A stretch of DNA of 64,000 nucleotides from the NCBI GenBank assembly GCA_010356995.1, contig ML996695.1:691061-755060 (forward strand). The letters are read 5' to 3'. This document shows, piece by piece, positions 12,421-23,749 of the stretch. Numbering within the stretch: the first letter of the stretch is position 1; each line of letters opens with the position of its first letter. Source of the DNA: Trichodelitschia bisporula (lineage: Eukaryota; Ascomycota; Dothideomycetes; Phaeotrichales; Phaeotrichaceae). The notes beneath the pieces are model-generated. The model searched no databases and was not told where the DNA came from. It saw nothing but the letters and a program-made list of their open reading frames with translations. The position numbers were made by a program, and so were the translations under genes.

Positions 12421-14676
12421 AAAGGAGGAGCCGGTTGACTGGACCGAGCCCGAGGACTGCGTGCTCGAAGTCTGAGTGGAGGAGCCGGTGGACTGGACCG
12501 AGTTCGAGGACTGCATGCTCGATGTCGATGAACTCGAACTTGCCGAGGACTGCGGATTGGAACTGCTGAGACTCTGGCTTGAAGAAGACGAAGACATCTG
12601 ACTCGTACTGCTTGACGAGCTGCCGGAACCGCCCCTAGCGATCACCCGCGCACCCCATATTCCACTGTTCGAGCTCGCGGCATTGATGGCGCTCTTGAGG
12701 TAGCACACGTTGGCCCGGATTGTCATGATACGCGCACGCATCGCGAATCCCCAGCACATAGTTCCATGCATTGTTGGAACACGGTGATACCACTAAAAGT
12801 CACGAGATTGCCGCTCGATGTGTCCTTGGAGCATTCGACCACAAAGGAAACTCCTGGCGAATTGACACTGATGTAGGTTGTGCCATTGGAGCCTGGGCAC
12901 ACAGGGCTTGTGGCTACGACTGTCGCTGATGTTGACGACGTGGACGAGCTTTGAGTGGTTGTAGAGGTGCTAACAGATGAGGAAACTGCGGACGATGATA
13001 CGGAGCTGCTTGAGGAGCTGGAAGTGCCGGCAGATGAAGAGACTGAAGACGAAGACGTTGAGCTCATCGAAGAGCTGGAACTTCCAGAATTATGGCTTGA
13101 GCCAGAACTAAGTGACACGAGCCTTCCAGTACAGACCTGAGCATTGTGGACAACCGCCCCCACGCTGCTCTTAACGTAACAGGTCCCTGAGGGGCGCCGC
13201 AGACCCATACCGCGTCTATACAGCCGGGACGCGTCTCACACAAAGCGATGCAAGCAGGAAGATCCGAGGTGTACACGGGATTTGGGGCGGCCATTGACCC
13301 TCCCGAATGATCCCACCCACATTCGATTGTGTAGACGGATCCGGAGCTTGATATGTATTGCGTCATGTTTCCTTCAGGACAGCTTGCAACCCCTGATGCA
13401 ACCGGCACGGAAGATGATGCCAAAGAAACAGTGGAAGAAGATGGTGTTCCGGTAGAAGCAGAGGTTACACCTACGCCTACACCCGTGCTTGCTGAGCCAG
13501 TGCTTGCCACAGGGATGACGGAAGAAAGGGAAGACGTTGTTGAGGAAGACACCGAAGAAGAGCCAGTCGTCTGATTAACTTTCAGCAAGTTGATTACCCA
13601 ATATGCCTGCGTGAAGTTTTGAGGATTGTTGCCAGAAAAATCGACGCAAGAACCCCAGCCAGAGGCACCGGCTGTTTGGGGCACAACGATGCGGCATATG
13701 CGTTGCTAGCATTGTCTCCACAGAAGTCCGTGTTGATGACCATCTGGTGATTTGCGAAATGATTGTCGATCTGGCAATTTCCTTGGAATAATGCAGTTGG
13801 TGTTCCAAACTGACTGACATCCGGCGCCCCGGACGTGATACTGGAGGGGACGAAGCCTCTCGGGAAAAACCATATTCGAATGTAAGATGAGGTCCACTCT
13901 GTAGCGTAAACGCCTTCATCGAGTCAGTGATCGCTCCCACATAAACAGAATCAACGTGCGTACCGCCACTATTGTCGTTGAAGTTATAGCCATGATTTTG
14001 TGTGCTTGGGTCGGTGATGCTGCAACCAACGTTGTACCCAGGGTAATAGGCGCAATTATTCGTCTGCAGCGTGCCTGTCATCCCGCTGCCAGCGATGGTG
14101 CAATTCGGAGTCGTATGCAAAGTCATTGCGTTGTTCGTGTTGAGACTGACGCCTTCGATGATGTCTAGACCATTAAGCACTCATCCACAACCATAAAGCC
14201 TTGACGTACCTATTTCACCGTTGTTTGGCCAGTTCGGTCCCAGAGTCCAAAAAGCCGGCCAGGTTCCGCAGCCCACGGGCATATGTGAAAGGTCCAAAAT
14301 GAACAAGCCGTGGGTATAACTATTGTTACTGATCAGACGGACGCTAGGTCGCCCAGGTCCACCTCGCGGGTAAACTCCAGAGTAGTCCACCCCCAGATAA
14401 ACCGACGCATCCATGACGTTCTGAGCGTACCCATTGTTCATCGCGACGCTCTGGTATACGTATTGAACATGGCCGTGGGTCGGATCCGGCCCCTGACATG
14501 ATGAAAGAATTGGGACAGGTAATCGATGAGCTTACCGAATAGAAGGAAAACTTGCTGAAGAAGTTATTAGGCACGTAGTTATTAAGCAGAGAATATGATT
14601 GTCCTAAGACATGACAGGCGAAAGGAAGAAGGGAAAGCAATTCCTGCAGGCCAGGCACGGCGGCGGAGGATCGCAT

Positions 14677-15471
14677 TGTGGGGACTCCAGCGTAATCGAC
14701 AAAGACGGATGGCTTGCGGTAGGATCAATAAAGTGAAGGGCTGAAAGAATAGGATGAAGAAAAGTAAAGCAAGAGACGCGTTGTTGATAGCCATGCCCAT
14801 CGCATTCCATCCCTTTGCAACTGCGGCAAGGAGAAAGACATCAAAAGCCGAGCATTCTTTGCCGTGGCCCGATTTTTGCGTCTAGATGCATGTTAGCAAA
14901 ATTCCTGGATAACAGGTGGAGATGGCCGTAACGCAAATTATAAGCAATCACGCTTGAGGAATGATGAGGGCGAAGCTCTGCAGTCCGCACTGATGGTAAC
15001 TCTCGCCTAAGAAGGCTGTCATTTTGTAAGCGGTAGAGCTGCGCACCTCCGACGGGAATACCCAAGACATGGAGGTCCCGGCGGCCCTACTGCATGACCT
15101 TGACGGGGAGATATGCACTCTTTGAGCAATAGCCAGTTGCCTCATGTCGGTTGGGTCGCTTGAGCTGAAACTCACATGAACTCTCCCTCAAGTCAGCATT
15201 CTTCGGGATGAAGAAGACGAAGTATCAATTCGGTCTTCTCTTTCCCTAATAATGGATAAGGCGTCCCCTCCGTTTAACATACCACATCATCATCACATCA
15301 TCATCACACCCCAGTCGTTGGAGCAATGGACGAAAATTGGCGCAAGGCTTTCAATGGCAGGAAGCACTTCAGGAACCCATCCAAGCTCCTAAACCCACTC
15401 ATTTCCGTCCTCATGATCCCCATTCGGCCTCTGCTTGCAGTTAGTCGACAAGTCATATAGAGTTCGCACCA
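14677..15471. other. promoter side of GH16 mosaic and 3' flank of metalloprotease gene
   Basis: No gene seen. A short CATCAT/CATCACA-type run lies at about 15281-15312. The segment lies between the start of the minus-strand GH16 mosaic and the stop of the minus-strand metalloprotease gene. Confidence 0.5.
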
Positions 15472-17892
15472 TCAAACCCTCACCTCTCCGCATCCGCCGT
15501 CGGTGTTCCTCAACTCCTCCATGTCGAACGCCTGATCTGGAATGTCAACGTCTTTGTTCAACGTCAAGATCCCAAACTCCATGGTGCGAAAGTAGCTGCC
15601 ATTTGAATACTCGTTGCATCCAAAGAACCCGATGATCCGGTCCGGGGGCCCCGCCTCCAACGATGTAGTCTCACTCTGTTCCTGCTCGGAGAGGCACCCC
15701 CACGTCTGCCCGTCCGACGAGTGCACGCGTAGGGCATCCAAACCCCCATTTGCTGCCGAAACCTCAATCATTGTGATGTTTGTTGTGGCTGCAAAACTGC
15801 GCTCCTCCGAGCGGTGGCCTCCTGGGACAAAGTCAGCGTAAAGGCACGAGGAAGACACGACAGCGCAAACCAAAGTGATGTTGGTGTCCATCCCGATCCC
15901 ACCGTGGCCCGCAGGGGACCTTGTGCCCATCCTGAAACCCCACAACTGCGCCGTCGAGCAGAGCGCCAACCCGGCAGTCGATGCTTGTAGCCGAGACGAC
16001 TAATTCATCAGTTACTGAGTTTCTGGCCGCCCAGTTTGGAAGAGACCTACGCCCGCCGCTTGATGTCCGCTGTTTAAATAAAACGGCCCAACGCCAGAGT
16101 GGTATATCGTCACGGGTCGCAAGTTCCTGGCTCGCTACAGACGCCTTGCCTATTAGGACATCTGTGCCAGTGACCTTGACAGCACCGGTTGGGAAGAGCT
16201 GCCAAACATTGGAGAGAGTTTTCTCAACGCCATTCATACCCACAACCCGGACGTTCAATGCCTGATCGCGCGACCACATACTTTCAAGCTCGTGAAGCTG
16301 CCAATCACAACTCTTGCAGGGATTCTTCCAATCTGACAATGTTTCCGTTCCTTGGAACTCGACGATGGCAAGTCCTAAAGGCTCGCACGACATCTGAAGA
16401 TAGGGTCCGGTATTTGCGTACATCACTTTCACGTCCGGCATCTTGCTAAGGACACTGGAGTCGTACAGAGGGTCCATCGGCTGCCGGAAGTGCATGTGAT
16501 ACTTAAAGGAAAGCGCATCAAGAATATGCCAGCGTGCATCGTTCGGAGTGTCTGCCGTTACAACAGGGATACCAGGTTCGTTCCGTGCCTGGGATGGTGA
16601 GGTTGAAGAGAGAAAATTGCGTGCCCAATGCACGGGGTAGCCGCGTTCCATAATGCCAGAGCGATGAGGGGAGCCAAAAGCGTGGCCGGCCTTCGAAAAT
16701 TAGCCGGGTGATCCCGAGACGATGTCCAACGTCTGCACCCAGATGATCAACAGAATATCTTACCTCATGCAAAAAGGCACCTTGACCCACACAACACGCC
16801 TCCCACATGCTCAGACAGTCACCAGCATCATTACCCACGCCAGTGCCAGGCGCCCTTCCATCGGTTAAGGACGGTACTACCTCCTCTAAAAACCGAGGCC
16901 ACGAGTATGTCAGATGGCTACCAAACACGCCCAGCGAGATCCCATTGTCGTTTCGACAACCTAGCGCCGCATGCGCCAGAATCAAGCCGCTATTCGCATC
17001 GTAATGCGAGTCTAAAATCAAGCCTGCAACAACCGGCCGTGCATCTAGTCCCAGAGAACCACCAGCTTGGGCAAGTGCATCTGTGAACCACGAGTGTAGC
17101 TGATCTCTCCGGGTTCCATTTTCGTTCTGCTGCGCGACATCTGGATCACGGAGTTCCCGAACAGTCTGCGTAGCGGTTACGAGGTTGACTTTGGCTGTGG
17201 AACGCATGACACCGCCACCCTCCCTTGAAGCCAGATCGCCATGGGCAGCTTTGTTGACAAAGGTACGCGAGACTGTATCTGGCAGCCATTCCTCCTCTAA
17301 GTGGAAGGAGCGACGCCCTAGGCCTTTCTGTCGCATATCCTCGGCCGTCATGGCTTGCCACATGTAGGCTGTCATACGAAATTTGGCAATGGCGGCAGCG
17401 AGGTCAGAGTGTGCGTTGCACAGACCAGCGGATTTGGTCGACGGACAGTCGATCAGCAGGGGGGAATCAGAGGCAACTAGAATGGCGAGTTGGAGAGGAG
17501 GGGCGTGAAGCGGAGGGAAATAAGTGAGAGTAAGCGTTGTTGTCGATAAAACTCCTGAACTTGTATGAAGCGTCAAAGAGATAGTGTTTTCACCAGGAGA
17601 AAGGAAGAGGAGGGCTTTGAAGTAGCCTCGTGCGAGGGGCCATGTCTGATCGGGGAAGAGCTCGGCGCCCTCCGAGGAGAGAGTTCGGACCAGTATATAG
17701 GTTGATGATGGATCACTGGCGTCATCGGCTAAGTTCTCACAACGACCAGTGAGCAGTAAGCAGCGCTGCAGAATGTTAGGACGACATTTATAAGAAGCTA
17801 TGGGTTTTAACTTGAAAGATGACTTCGTCGTCCTCCACGTTGCCCAGAATTATCTGCACAGGCGCAGCAGCGGAGCGCTCTGGGATAATCAT
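15472..17892 (-). CDS. zinc metalloprotease (fungal Metallopep family, YIL108W-like) with jacalin-like C-terminus; one frame change
   Basis: The start at 17892 opens a short exon (MIIPERSAAAPVQIILGN...) spliced by an unusual GTTAAA donor to RCLLLTGRCEN, a join typical of this family. A second intron (about 16688-16764) splits the active site. Spliced, it reads HEAGHAFGSPHRSGIM, an HExxHxxGxxH zinc site (three His ligands, catalytic Glu) followed by the Met-turn-like SGIM. The family is a poorly characterised fungal zinc protease group; substrate unknown. The last ~165 codons resemble a jacalin-type lectin domain (GHGGIGMDTN..., then FFGCNEYSNG). They are in a different frame from the protease part: the switch lies at a G/C run near 15938-15941 on the plus strand. 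As read, the protease domain is complete and the lectin domain is replaced by about 25 unrelated residues. This may be an early stage of decay or a base-calling error. Confidence 0.75.
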
Positions 17893-18346
17893 AGTGTGTG
17901 ATGATCCAAATGGTTCAGATGACTAGCGGCCAATGGATCGAAGTCGTAGGAATGGCAAAGAAGACGGATCTAACAGTTAAATGAAAATCGAGTAGCAGAG
18001 GTTGGAGACGAAGTGTGGATGGAAAGCTGGCGCGTTGAACGCACACGAGAGACTTTACCCTTGGCGGTGTGACGACATTTGGCAGTGCAACGGCTACATG
18101 TAGGCAACTGCCCGGAAAGTCGTATCTTCAACGAAGCTGTGAAAAGAGTGCCAGATACAATTTAGGACTGACTTTTACGACGGAGTAGAGGATAACGTGC
18201 GACTACGTCCAATCAACCTAACACGCCGTCGTCACAGCAATAGTAAGGTTTGTCGTCATTCATCCCATCAGGGGGATAGCGGGTCCCGAACCATGATTAT
18301 CGCACGAACGACAAAAGCTAAACCGTAAATATCCCTAGTACGGACT
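17893..18346. other. intergenic, no gene seen
   Basis: This is the promoter side of the metalloprotease gene and the 3' flank of the broken GH55 gene. I see no open frame or motif worth naming. Confidence 0.5.
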
Positions 18347-21035
18347 CTATGGAAACTCAAAGACGGCCAGACTCTTCCCAAATGTGTTCAAATTTGCCCC
18401 ATTTGGAACCAAGCTCGTTCCGTCTACCTGGACCATATCATCCCTACCAATCGTGTACAAGCCAAATATCCAAACAGCCTCAGAGAGCTCAAGGCTGGCG
18501 GCGTTCTCTTGGCATGTGTGGGTGAAAAGGCAGGCTGAGTCGTAGTTCTGGAAGAACGAATACAACCCCGCTCCGTAGATGAACGCGTACGAGCTGTTGT
18601 ATACCCGCAGGCCCCACGTCTTGAAACAGCTGGACTGGAAGCAAGAGCTAAAATCGGGGTCGTTCCATGACGCTTTGGGTACGAATGGTTTGATAGCTTG
18701 GGGGTTGTCTTGCATGTATCTACAGTCTCGGGTAAGCCAACAACCTCACCAGCATCGCGAACACTTACGCAGTTTCCGACTGGATGTGCGAGAAGTATAC
18801 ACTCTTTGCGTTGGCCACCTGGTAGTTATAGAGCATGGAATGCTCAAACGACCCGCCAACGACCTATACCGCAGACCGCGATTCTACCAACAGGCCTCGG
18901 CCGTTGTAGATGTAGATCTGGTTATGGTCCGCGGCGTCCAGTTCGTGATCAGAGACCCAGCCCCAGTTGTTCTCCATATACAGCGATGCCGTTTCTGTGA
19001 CATGAAGGAGTAAAAAGGTCCCAATGCAATTGGGATCCGGGGTGTTGACTCTGATGGCAGGAGTCTTCGCGCAGGTATTCGACTGCAGCTGCGTCCCCGC
19101 CGTACCGCCGATGCGCCAACGGACATCCCACATGCCTTAGAACGGGGAATCAGCTCATACTCTCCATAATAATGTCGACCACGACCTACCGGCAGTTCCC
19201 TGACCGTCCTCGGCCAGATTCCACTCCATCATGATCGCTCCTGGTGCTGGCCCGATTGTCTCGAACAGGATGTCTTGCATCTCGACTCTCCCAGTATCCC
19301 CGCGGTTCCCAACTCGCACTGCCGGCTGCGGGTTGTTTATGTCCTGCCATATGGAGGAAGAGCCCTTCACCATGATGAGTGGCCATCCTTCGCCGATGAT
19401 CTTGATATTGGTCGGCACTTGGATTGTGTTGGTGATGACATATGCACCTTGGTCAATATACATGATCTGGTTCGCTCCCAAGTTATTCAGATATTCTGGA
19501 GGCAGGCGGTGTCGTCTGCCACGCCATCGCCTACGTATCCATTGTCCTTGGTGGGGACGAATGCGCTGACAGGGTAGCTATCGTATGTCGGCTTCCCTCT
19601 GTCAAAAATCCCACCGGCCGAGTTCAGGAGTGACGCCGGCTTAGGCAGTGGCGGGAAGCTCCCCTGGACGCATACTTGCTGCGCCTTCGGGATGTAGTAT
19701 ATTTCACTACCGTGATCGGGGAAGACTTACGGACCATAGTATGCAGAGTGCGACTGCCCTTGCATCTAGAAGGGCACGATCGAGCCACCCGGGAGTATGA
19801 CGGTGTCGTTGTGGTACGATATGGCGAGCTGGGCTCCGCGGAAGTCAAAATTATCGACTATCATAGTGCCGGCTGACACCGGTTTGATGGTGCAGTTGAA
19901 GTTGGTCACGATGGCTTGAGACACGTTGCTGAAGATCGTGTCGGCGATCAGGGCGGAGCCAAGCGTGGGGTTTGGCGGGTTTGCCGGGTAGATTCCAATG
20001 GGGCAGTTATTGATGTGGAGGCCCTCGAAGGACCAGAGCCAGTCCCAATTCATGCAGATAGCCGTCTGGCAGTTATTGAAGGTAAGGTTGGTGCTGGTAA
20101 ACTGCTGGTTCCTGAAGAAATTAGTTCTGAATCGCGTTCAGGAAGCCGACGCTCTCAACTAACCCGAGGAAGAAGCCCGTTCCACCCCCGTTGAAATGAG
20201 ATCTCGCATGAAGCCACCGGAGCCATTGTCCATAAAGATGCCTTGCTGGCGATTAGCTGCCCCGCCGCCGACGACCATGTTGAAGACGATGTTCTGCAGC
20301 GAGGTCGCCTGCGCAACCTGCCAGTGGATACCGATTCCGCGCCCCATTGGCACCTGCGTGAGGTCCAGGACCAAATTGCGCACCTGGCGGAAGAAGTTGT
20401 TCTGATTCGCACACCAGCTTGCACCACCAGGATAGTAAACATCCGAATCGAGGACACCAGCGCCATTGAAAGTCGGATGTGCCCTGATCGTGGGCATGCT
20501 AAGGGCATCTCCGACGACGATACTATTATATACATGATGATGGGATCCGTCACAATATATGTTCCCGGAGGGAAGTAAACGATCGCTGGCAAAGTGGTGG
20601 ATGATTCACATGGATAAACGGGGGTGATACTGGCCCAGGCAGCGGTTGCCCTCAGAGAAGGCCCGGTTAGTGGCAGCAGTATCGTTTGTAACTCCATCGC
20701 CTAGTTCATGAGGTGTTAGGAGCGTGCGCTGCAGTCTGTGGTGGATCTACCGATGGCTCCATAGTCTTTCACATTGCGGAATAAGATGTAAGAAGTGTTG
20801 CCATATGCAACGGTGCCCTGTCTCCTGATCTGCGCAAACCACCAGTTCGATCCGGGAGCCACCAATCGCTCATCGAGGGTGTGTAATTCGTCGGCCCTGA
20901 TCAGCCGTTGCTTTGCAGATTCCCTCCTGTCAGCGCGCACTTTGGCATGAGGAATACTCGACTTACCACAAGGCTGATAATGGAAAAACAGACAAGCCAT
21001 ATGAACGAGAGAGGTGCACGCTTAGATGCAAGCAT
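18347..21035 (-). pseudogene. broken GH55 exo-beta-1,3-glucanase
   Basis: The start at 21035 gives a signal-anchor-like N-terminus (MLASKRAPLSFIWLVCFSI). Several introns of about 40-60 nt follow. The body shows the duplicated pectate-lyase-like beta-helix of GH55: FRNVKDYGAIG|DGVTNDTAA, YFPPGTYIV, SMPTIRAHPTFNG and NLVLDLTQVP in the first half; GYVGDGVADDTACLQN, YIDQGAYVI, GEGWPLIM and the C-terminal Cys-containing FSSCFQSSCFKTWGLRVYNS in the second. Family members release glucose or short products from beta-1,3-glucan outside the cell. The frame changes about four times (near 20620, 20525, 20200 and 19490). Two in-frame TAG codons (19766-19768 and 18864-18866) stand where homologues have Trp. 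All exons and splice sites are otherwise recognisable, so loss looks recent. A run of base-calling errors could explain the frame changes but not easily the two Trp-to-stop changes. Confidence 0.82.
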
Positions 21036-21454
21036 GGCTAAAGTATGACGTGGGAGGGTTTTCCACACGGTTGGCACGATGTAGGTACCCTCAAATGTTG
21101 GGGTACGTCCGTGTCTTTGCAGTTGGAGATGCTTCTGGGGTTCCAGCTATCGGGAGAATTCGCAAGTTGACTTCTCTGCTCTATACGCGGCACGAACGCG
21201 TAGACTGCTGGGTGCATAGGCTGTATTCCGCAAGATAACACAAAGCACGCGTTCAAGGGAATGCACATTTAGACGACGATATCCATTCGTACCATTGACC
21301 TGGCCTGAAAGCAAGGGCCACACCGCTGACCCTGAGAACGGAAATCAGTTCAGCTCGTCCCTGGCGCCGATCTGCGGAGCATTCCCATTAGTATGCATTC
21401 TCAAAGGCATAGCTGTAACTCATCAACATACCACTTGTAGATGCTCGTCCATTC
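21036..21454. other. promoter side of GH55 and 3' flank of CDC26
   Basis: No gene seen. Both flanking genes are on the minus strand. Confidence 0.5.
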
Positions 21455-21652
21455 TCAGTTCCTCCCGCCCTGGGCCTGGCTCTGGTTCTGGCCCTCCGGT
21501 TTATTCAACCCCTCGAAGAACTGCTTCTTCGGTATCGAGTTCTTCCTCAGCCCCTGAGCCCGCAGCTCTACCAGGCGCGCCTCGCATTTCTCGTCAAATT
21601 CGGTGATGTCGCTTTGGGTGAGCGTGAGAGTTGTAGGGTGGCGCCGAATCAT
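21455..21652 (-). CDS. cdc26: anaphase-promoting complex subunit CDC26
   Basis: A 65-residue protein. The start at 21652 was chosen because CDC26 proteins begin directly with the M-[IL]-R-R-x-P-T motif, here MIRRHPTTLTLTQSDITEFD; an earlier in-frame Met exists at 21736. The N-terminal motif binds the TPR groove of the APC/C subunit Cdc16/APC6 and stabilises it, which is the known role of the family. The rest is a short helical, Gln/Asn-rich tail. No intron is needed. The gene is divergent from the plus-strand gene at 22004, with 351 bp between starts. It is intact although it lies between broken genes. Confidence 0.83.
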   Translation of the reverse strand: MIRRHPTTLTLTQSDITEFDEKCEARLVELRAQGLRKNSIPKKQFFEGLNKPEGQNQSQAQGGRN

Positions 21653-22003
21653 GATGCAGTTTGCCGAACAAGATGCTGCGTAAAATGATTGGATATGTAG
21701 AGTTAGAGACGCAAAGGCTTCGTGGATCAGCTTCATTCAGAAAAAGGGCGGTTTCCACGCACCAAACAGATACTTTGATATTCACAATCGAAAATGACGC
21801 CCGCCACTTTGAGGTTCACTTGTTTTTGGTGATATGTTATGTATCCGGCGCTGATTGGCGCTTCCTACATGGTACCCGTAGCCCTTGTGGCGCATATGGC
21901 GCATGTGGCTGGTGCACAGGTACCGCCAAGCTATTTTTCAAACTGCAACTGCACATCCAACATCACGACCTTTCTCTCGCCAACCCCCTCAGGTCATCTC
22001 ACC
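21653..22003. promoter_or_regulatory. divergent promoter region, CDC26 and unknown mitochondrial-type gene
   Basis: The space between two divergent start codons should hold both promoters and 5' leaders. The plus-strand frame of the right-hand gene is open through part of it (from 21839), so an N-terminal extension of that protein is possible. No specific binding site was identified. Confidence 0.45.
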
Positions 22004-23203
22004 ATGCGCAAATTACCACTTCGACCCTCAATGGGGTTTGCCCGTCCGGCGCCGACTTCTAACCGACACTTCCGCACCACCCCCGCCCTCGCAGCTGAAG
22101 ACGATGCACCGTCCACCCCCCGCCCTTCTTCTCCCAAGAGCGACAAACTCGTCACCCGCCGCCGAACCAACGCCTCGGCCGCCGCGGCAGCAAAACTGCA
22201 ATCAATCCGCCAACCCAGCGCCCAACCACGCCTCCGTGGCCTCATGGTCTCGGCCCCAGGCGGCATGGTCCCCGTCAAAGCGGGCTCGCTCGTTGAACCG
22301 CAGGCCCAGAACCACAGCCCGGGACTCGTGCGCCGCGTCGTTGACCCAGGGCAAGGAACCGCATCCCGCGATGGTGCGGCCCGGCCGCCCTTTGTGCGCC
22401 GCGTGCGCCGCGACAATGCCGAGGGCGATAAGCCGCGGTTCCGCGTGCAGGCCCTGCCGGGGAAGCGTGCGCCTGGCCGGCGCGGGCCGGGCAGAGCCTC
22501 CGACGGCGCACAGCAGAAAACCAAGCGGCCACGACGCGGGACGAGCATTGACGAGGCCGAGGACGATCCGGCCGCGGACGCAGCGCAGGAGGAGGAGCTA
22601 TTAGAGACCATCGACCGGGCGAAGCAGGCCGAAGCAGCAGCACGAGGGCCCATGAAGTACGCGCCCACGGAGTTCAAGCTGCAGGACCTGGCCACTGGCC
22701 GGGTGGCCACGGCGGCAGGGACGCTAGGCGCGATCATGGAGATGGATGAGACGATGGGGCGGCTGGCGCGGCGGGCGGATACGAGCTGGGCGATTGACAA
22801 TGATATTGCGCGGCGGCTGTTGCGTGGCGAGGTAGTGCGGTTTAAGGACGATGCGGAGCGGGAGCGCATCGTGGCACTTGCCCAACAAATGTCCGAGGCG
22901 ACGGCGGACAAGATTGCGGTGCAAAAGGGAAAAGCCGTCAAGCCTCTCGATGTCGGCTTTGTGTCTGTTGGCGGCGAGATGCGCAAGGAACTCGTTGACA
23001 AGGTTATGCGCGGGAAGTACGAGTTGGCGCCCGCAGCGCACGGCAAGGACCCCAAAGCGAATAACCTCACGCATGTGCAGCGGCATCTGCAGCTCAATAG
23101 CACGTACTCGCCGTCTCAAGCACAGAGCATGATGGCTACGATTGAGCAGTTGTGGGGAGCGGCTCAGGCCCCTGCACCGAAGGGGAAGGTTGTGCGCCGT
23201 TAG
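22004..23203 (+). CDS. unknown fungal protein, probably mitochondrial
   Basis: An intact single exon of 399 codons. The start at 22004 was chosen because it opens an Arg/Ser-rich, acid-free presequence-like stretch (MRKLPLRPSMGFARPAPTSN) typical of matrix import, ending near FRTTPALA. The frame extends upstream to 21839 with a hydrophobic segment, an alternative start. Residues ~30-230 are low-complexity, very basic and Arg/Pro/Ala-rich. The C-terminal ~170 residues (from about KYAPTEFKLQDL) are compact and helical, with RRLLRGEVVRFKDDAERE and VDKVMRGKYEL; I take this as the conserved part. I do not recognise a named family. Mitoribosome- or mitochondrial RNA-related roles are possible but unsupported by any motif I can name. 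Confidence 0.7.
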   Translation: MRKLPLRPSMGFARPAPTSNRHFRTTPALAAEDDAPSTPRPSSPKSDKLVTRRRTNASAAAAAKLQSIRQPSAQPRLRGLMVSAPGGMVPVKAGSLVEPQAQNHSPGLVRRVVDPGQGTASRDGAARPPFVRRVRRDNAEGDKPRFRVQALPGKRAPGRRGPGRASDGAQQKTKRPRRGTSIDEAEDDPAADAAQEEELLETIDRAKQAEAAARGPMKYAPTEFKLQDLATGRVATAAGTLGAIMEMDETMGRLARRADTSWAIDNDIARRLLRGEVVRFKDDAERERIVALAQQMSEATADKIAVQKGKAVKPLDVGFVSVGGEMRKELVDKVMRGKYELAPAAHGKDPKANNLTHVQRHLQLNSTYSPSQAQSMMATIEQLWGAAQAPAPKGKVVRR

Positions 23204-23749
23204 GTGACGGGATTGTATCATAGACGTGGACAGAAGCCATGGCCTTTCAGCTACGCATGATATGTCTGCTTGATTTTTTGTCGTGACATAAGTCGCTTGA
23301 TTAGGGAGCTGGGTGAGAAGGCGGCCATGTGGCGCAAGACCTGGAGCATTGAGAGTTCAGTCTCTCGGCCCTTCGACTTGTAGACACACAGCCCGTAATG
23401 TGGAGCACGTCTATGGGCCCTTGATAACTGCTCACAGGTGTAATAGTGAGAATTCGTACTGTATGGATGTAAAATGGGAAGGTCGGGGGCGCGGGTTGTA
23501 GTGATCGTGATGTTTTCGTGGAGCTTGATATCAAATCGTGAAAACAGAGACTAGAAATATCTTTTAAATCAACACGCTATCATGTCCGGCTACAAATCTG
23601 CTGTAAAGCTTGACATGGACAGCTGGCATTACTACACCCCGAGATATAGGGTATCGAGGACCGGTTCGACCATGAAACTGAGGCCATCAAACCGGCCCAA
23701 AATATCAATTCGCCTTCAAATCGTCAGCAACTGAAGCGAAATCATGAGC
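23204..23749. other. convergent intergenic stretch
   Basis: It holds the 3' flanks of the plus-strand gene ending at 23203 and the minus-strand mlh2-like gene ending at 23750. No gene seen. Confidence 0.5.

Larger units (their letters stand above)
8155..14676 (-). pseudogene. broken giant GH16 glucanase with apple-like modules, Ser/Thr stalks and a beta-sandwich-like module
   Basis: The gene starts at 14676 with a signal-peptide-like N-terminus. Three short introns (about 43-50 nt) then separate a GH16 domain whose motif GEIDIIEG is intact across the second splice. After the GH16 domain (ending near 13575, VINLLKVNQ) come four Cys-rich apple/PAN-like modules (about 13370-13130, 12905-12640, 11705-11445 and 9340-9010). 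They share the pattern C-x-Y-x-G-x-I-x-C, C-x3-C and, in three, C-Y-[LV]-K. Ser/Thr-rich stalks separate them. A non-repetitive module of about 150 residues lies at about 10370-9870, a (Gly-Thr-Gly-Pro)n tract at 8690-8890, and a Val/Thr-rich tail. Reading continuity is lost: about seven frame changes (near 13678, 13185, 12715, 11760, 11510, 9680, 9078) and in-frame stops at 12723-12725, 12337-12339, 11083-11085 and 8695-8697. An intact ancestor would have been a wall or secreted glucanase of roughly 2,000 residues. It could instead be two or three adjacent genes, but the stalk frames continue directly through two of the stops. Confidence 0.72.

Noticed and set aside
18241-18320. Short GTCCCGAACC-type string resembling a tRNA T-arm in reverse
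   Set aside because: The flanking bases do not form a T-stem and no acceptor or anticodon arm can be drawn.
8155-21035. Reading the stops as programmed recoding (readthrough or reassigned TAG)
   Set aside because: Other genes in the window end at normal stops and the same loci also have frame changes, so decay or sequence error is simpler.
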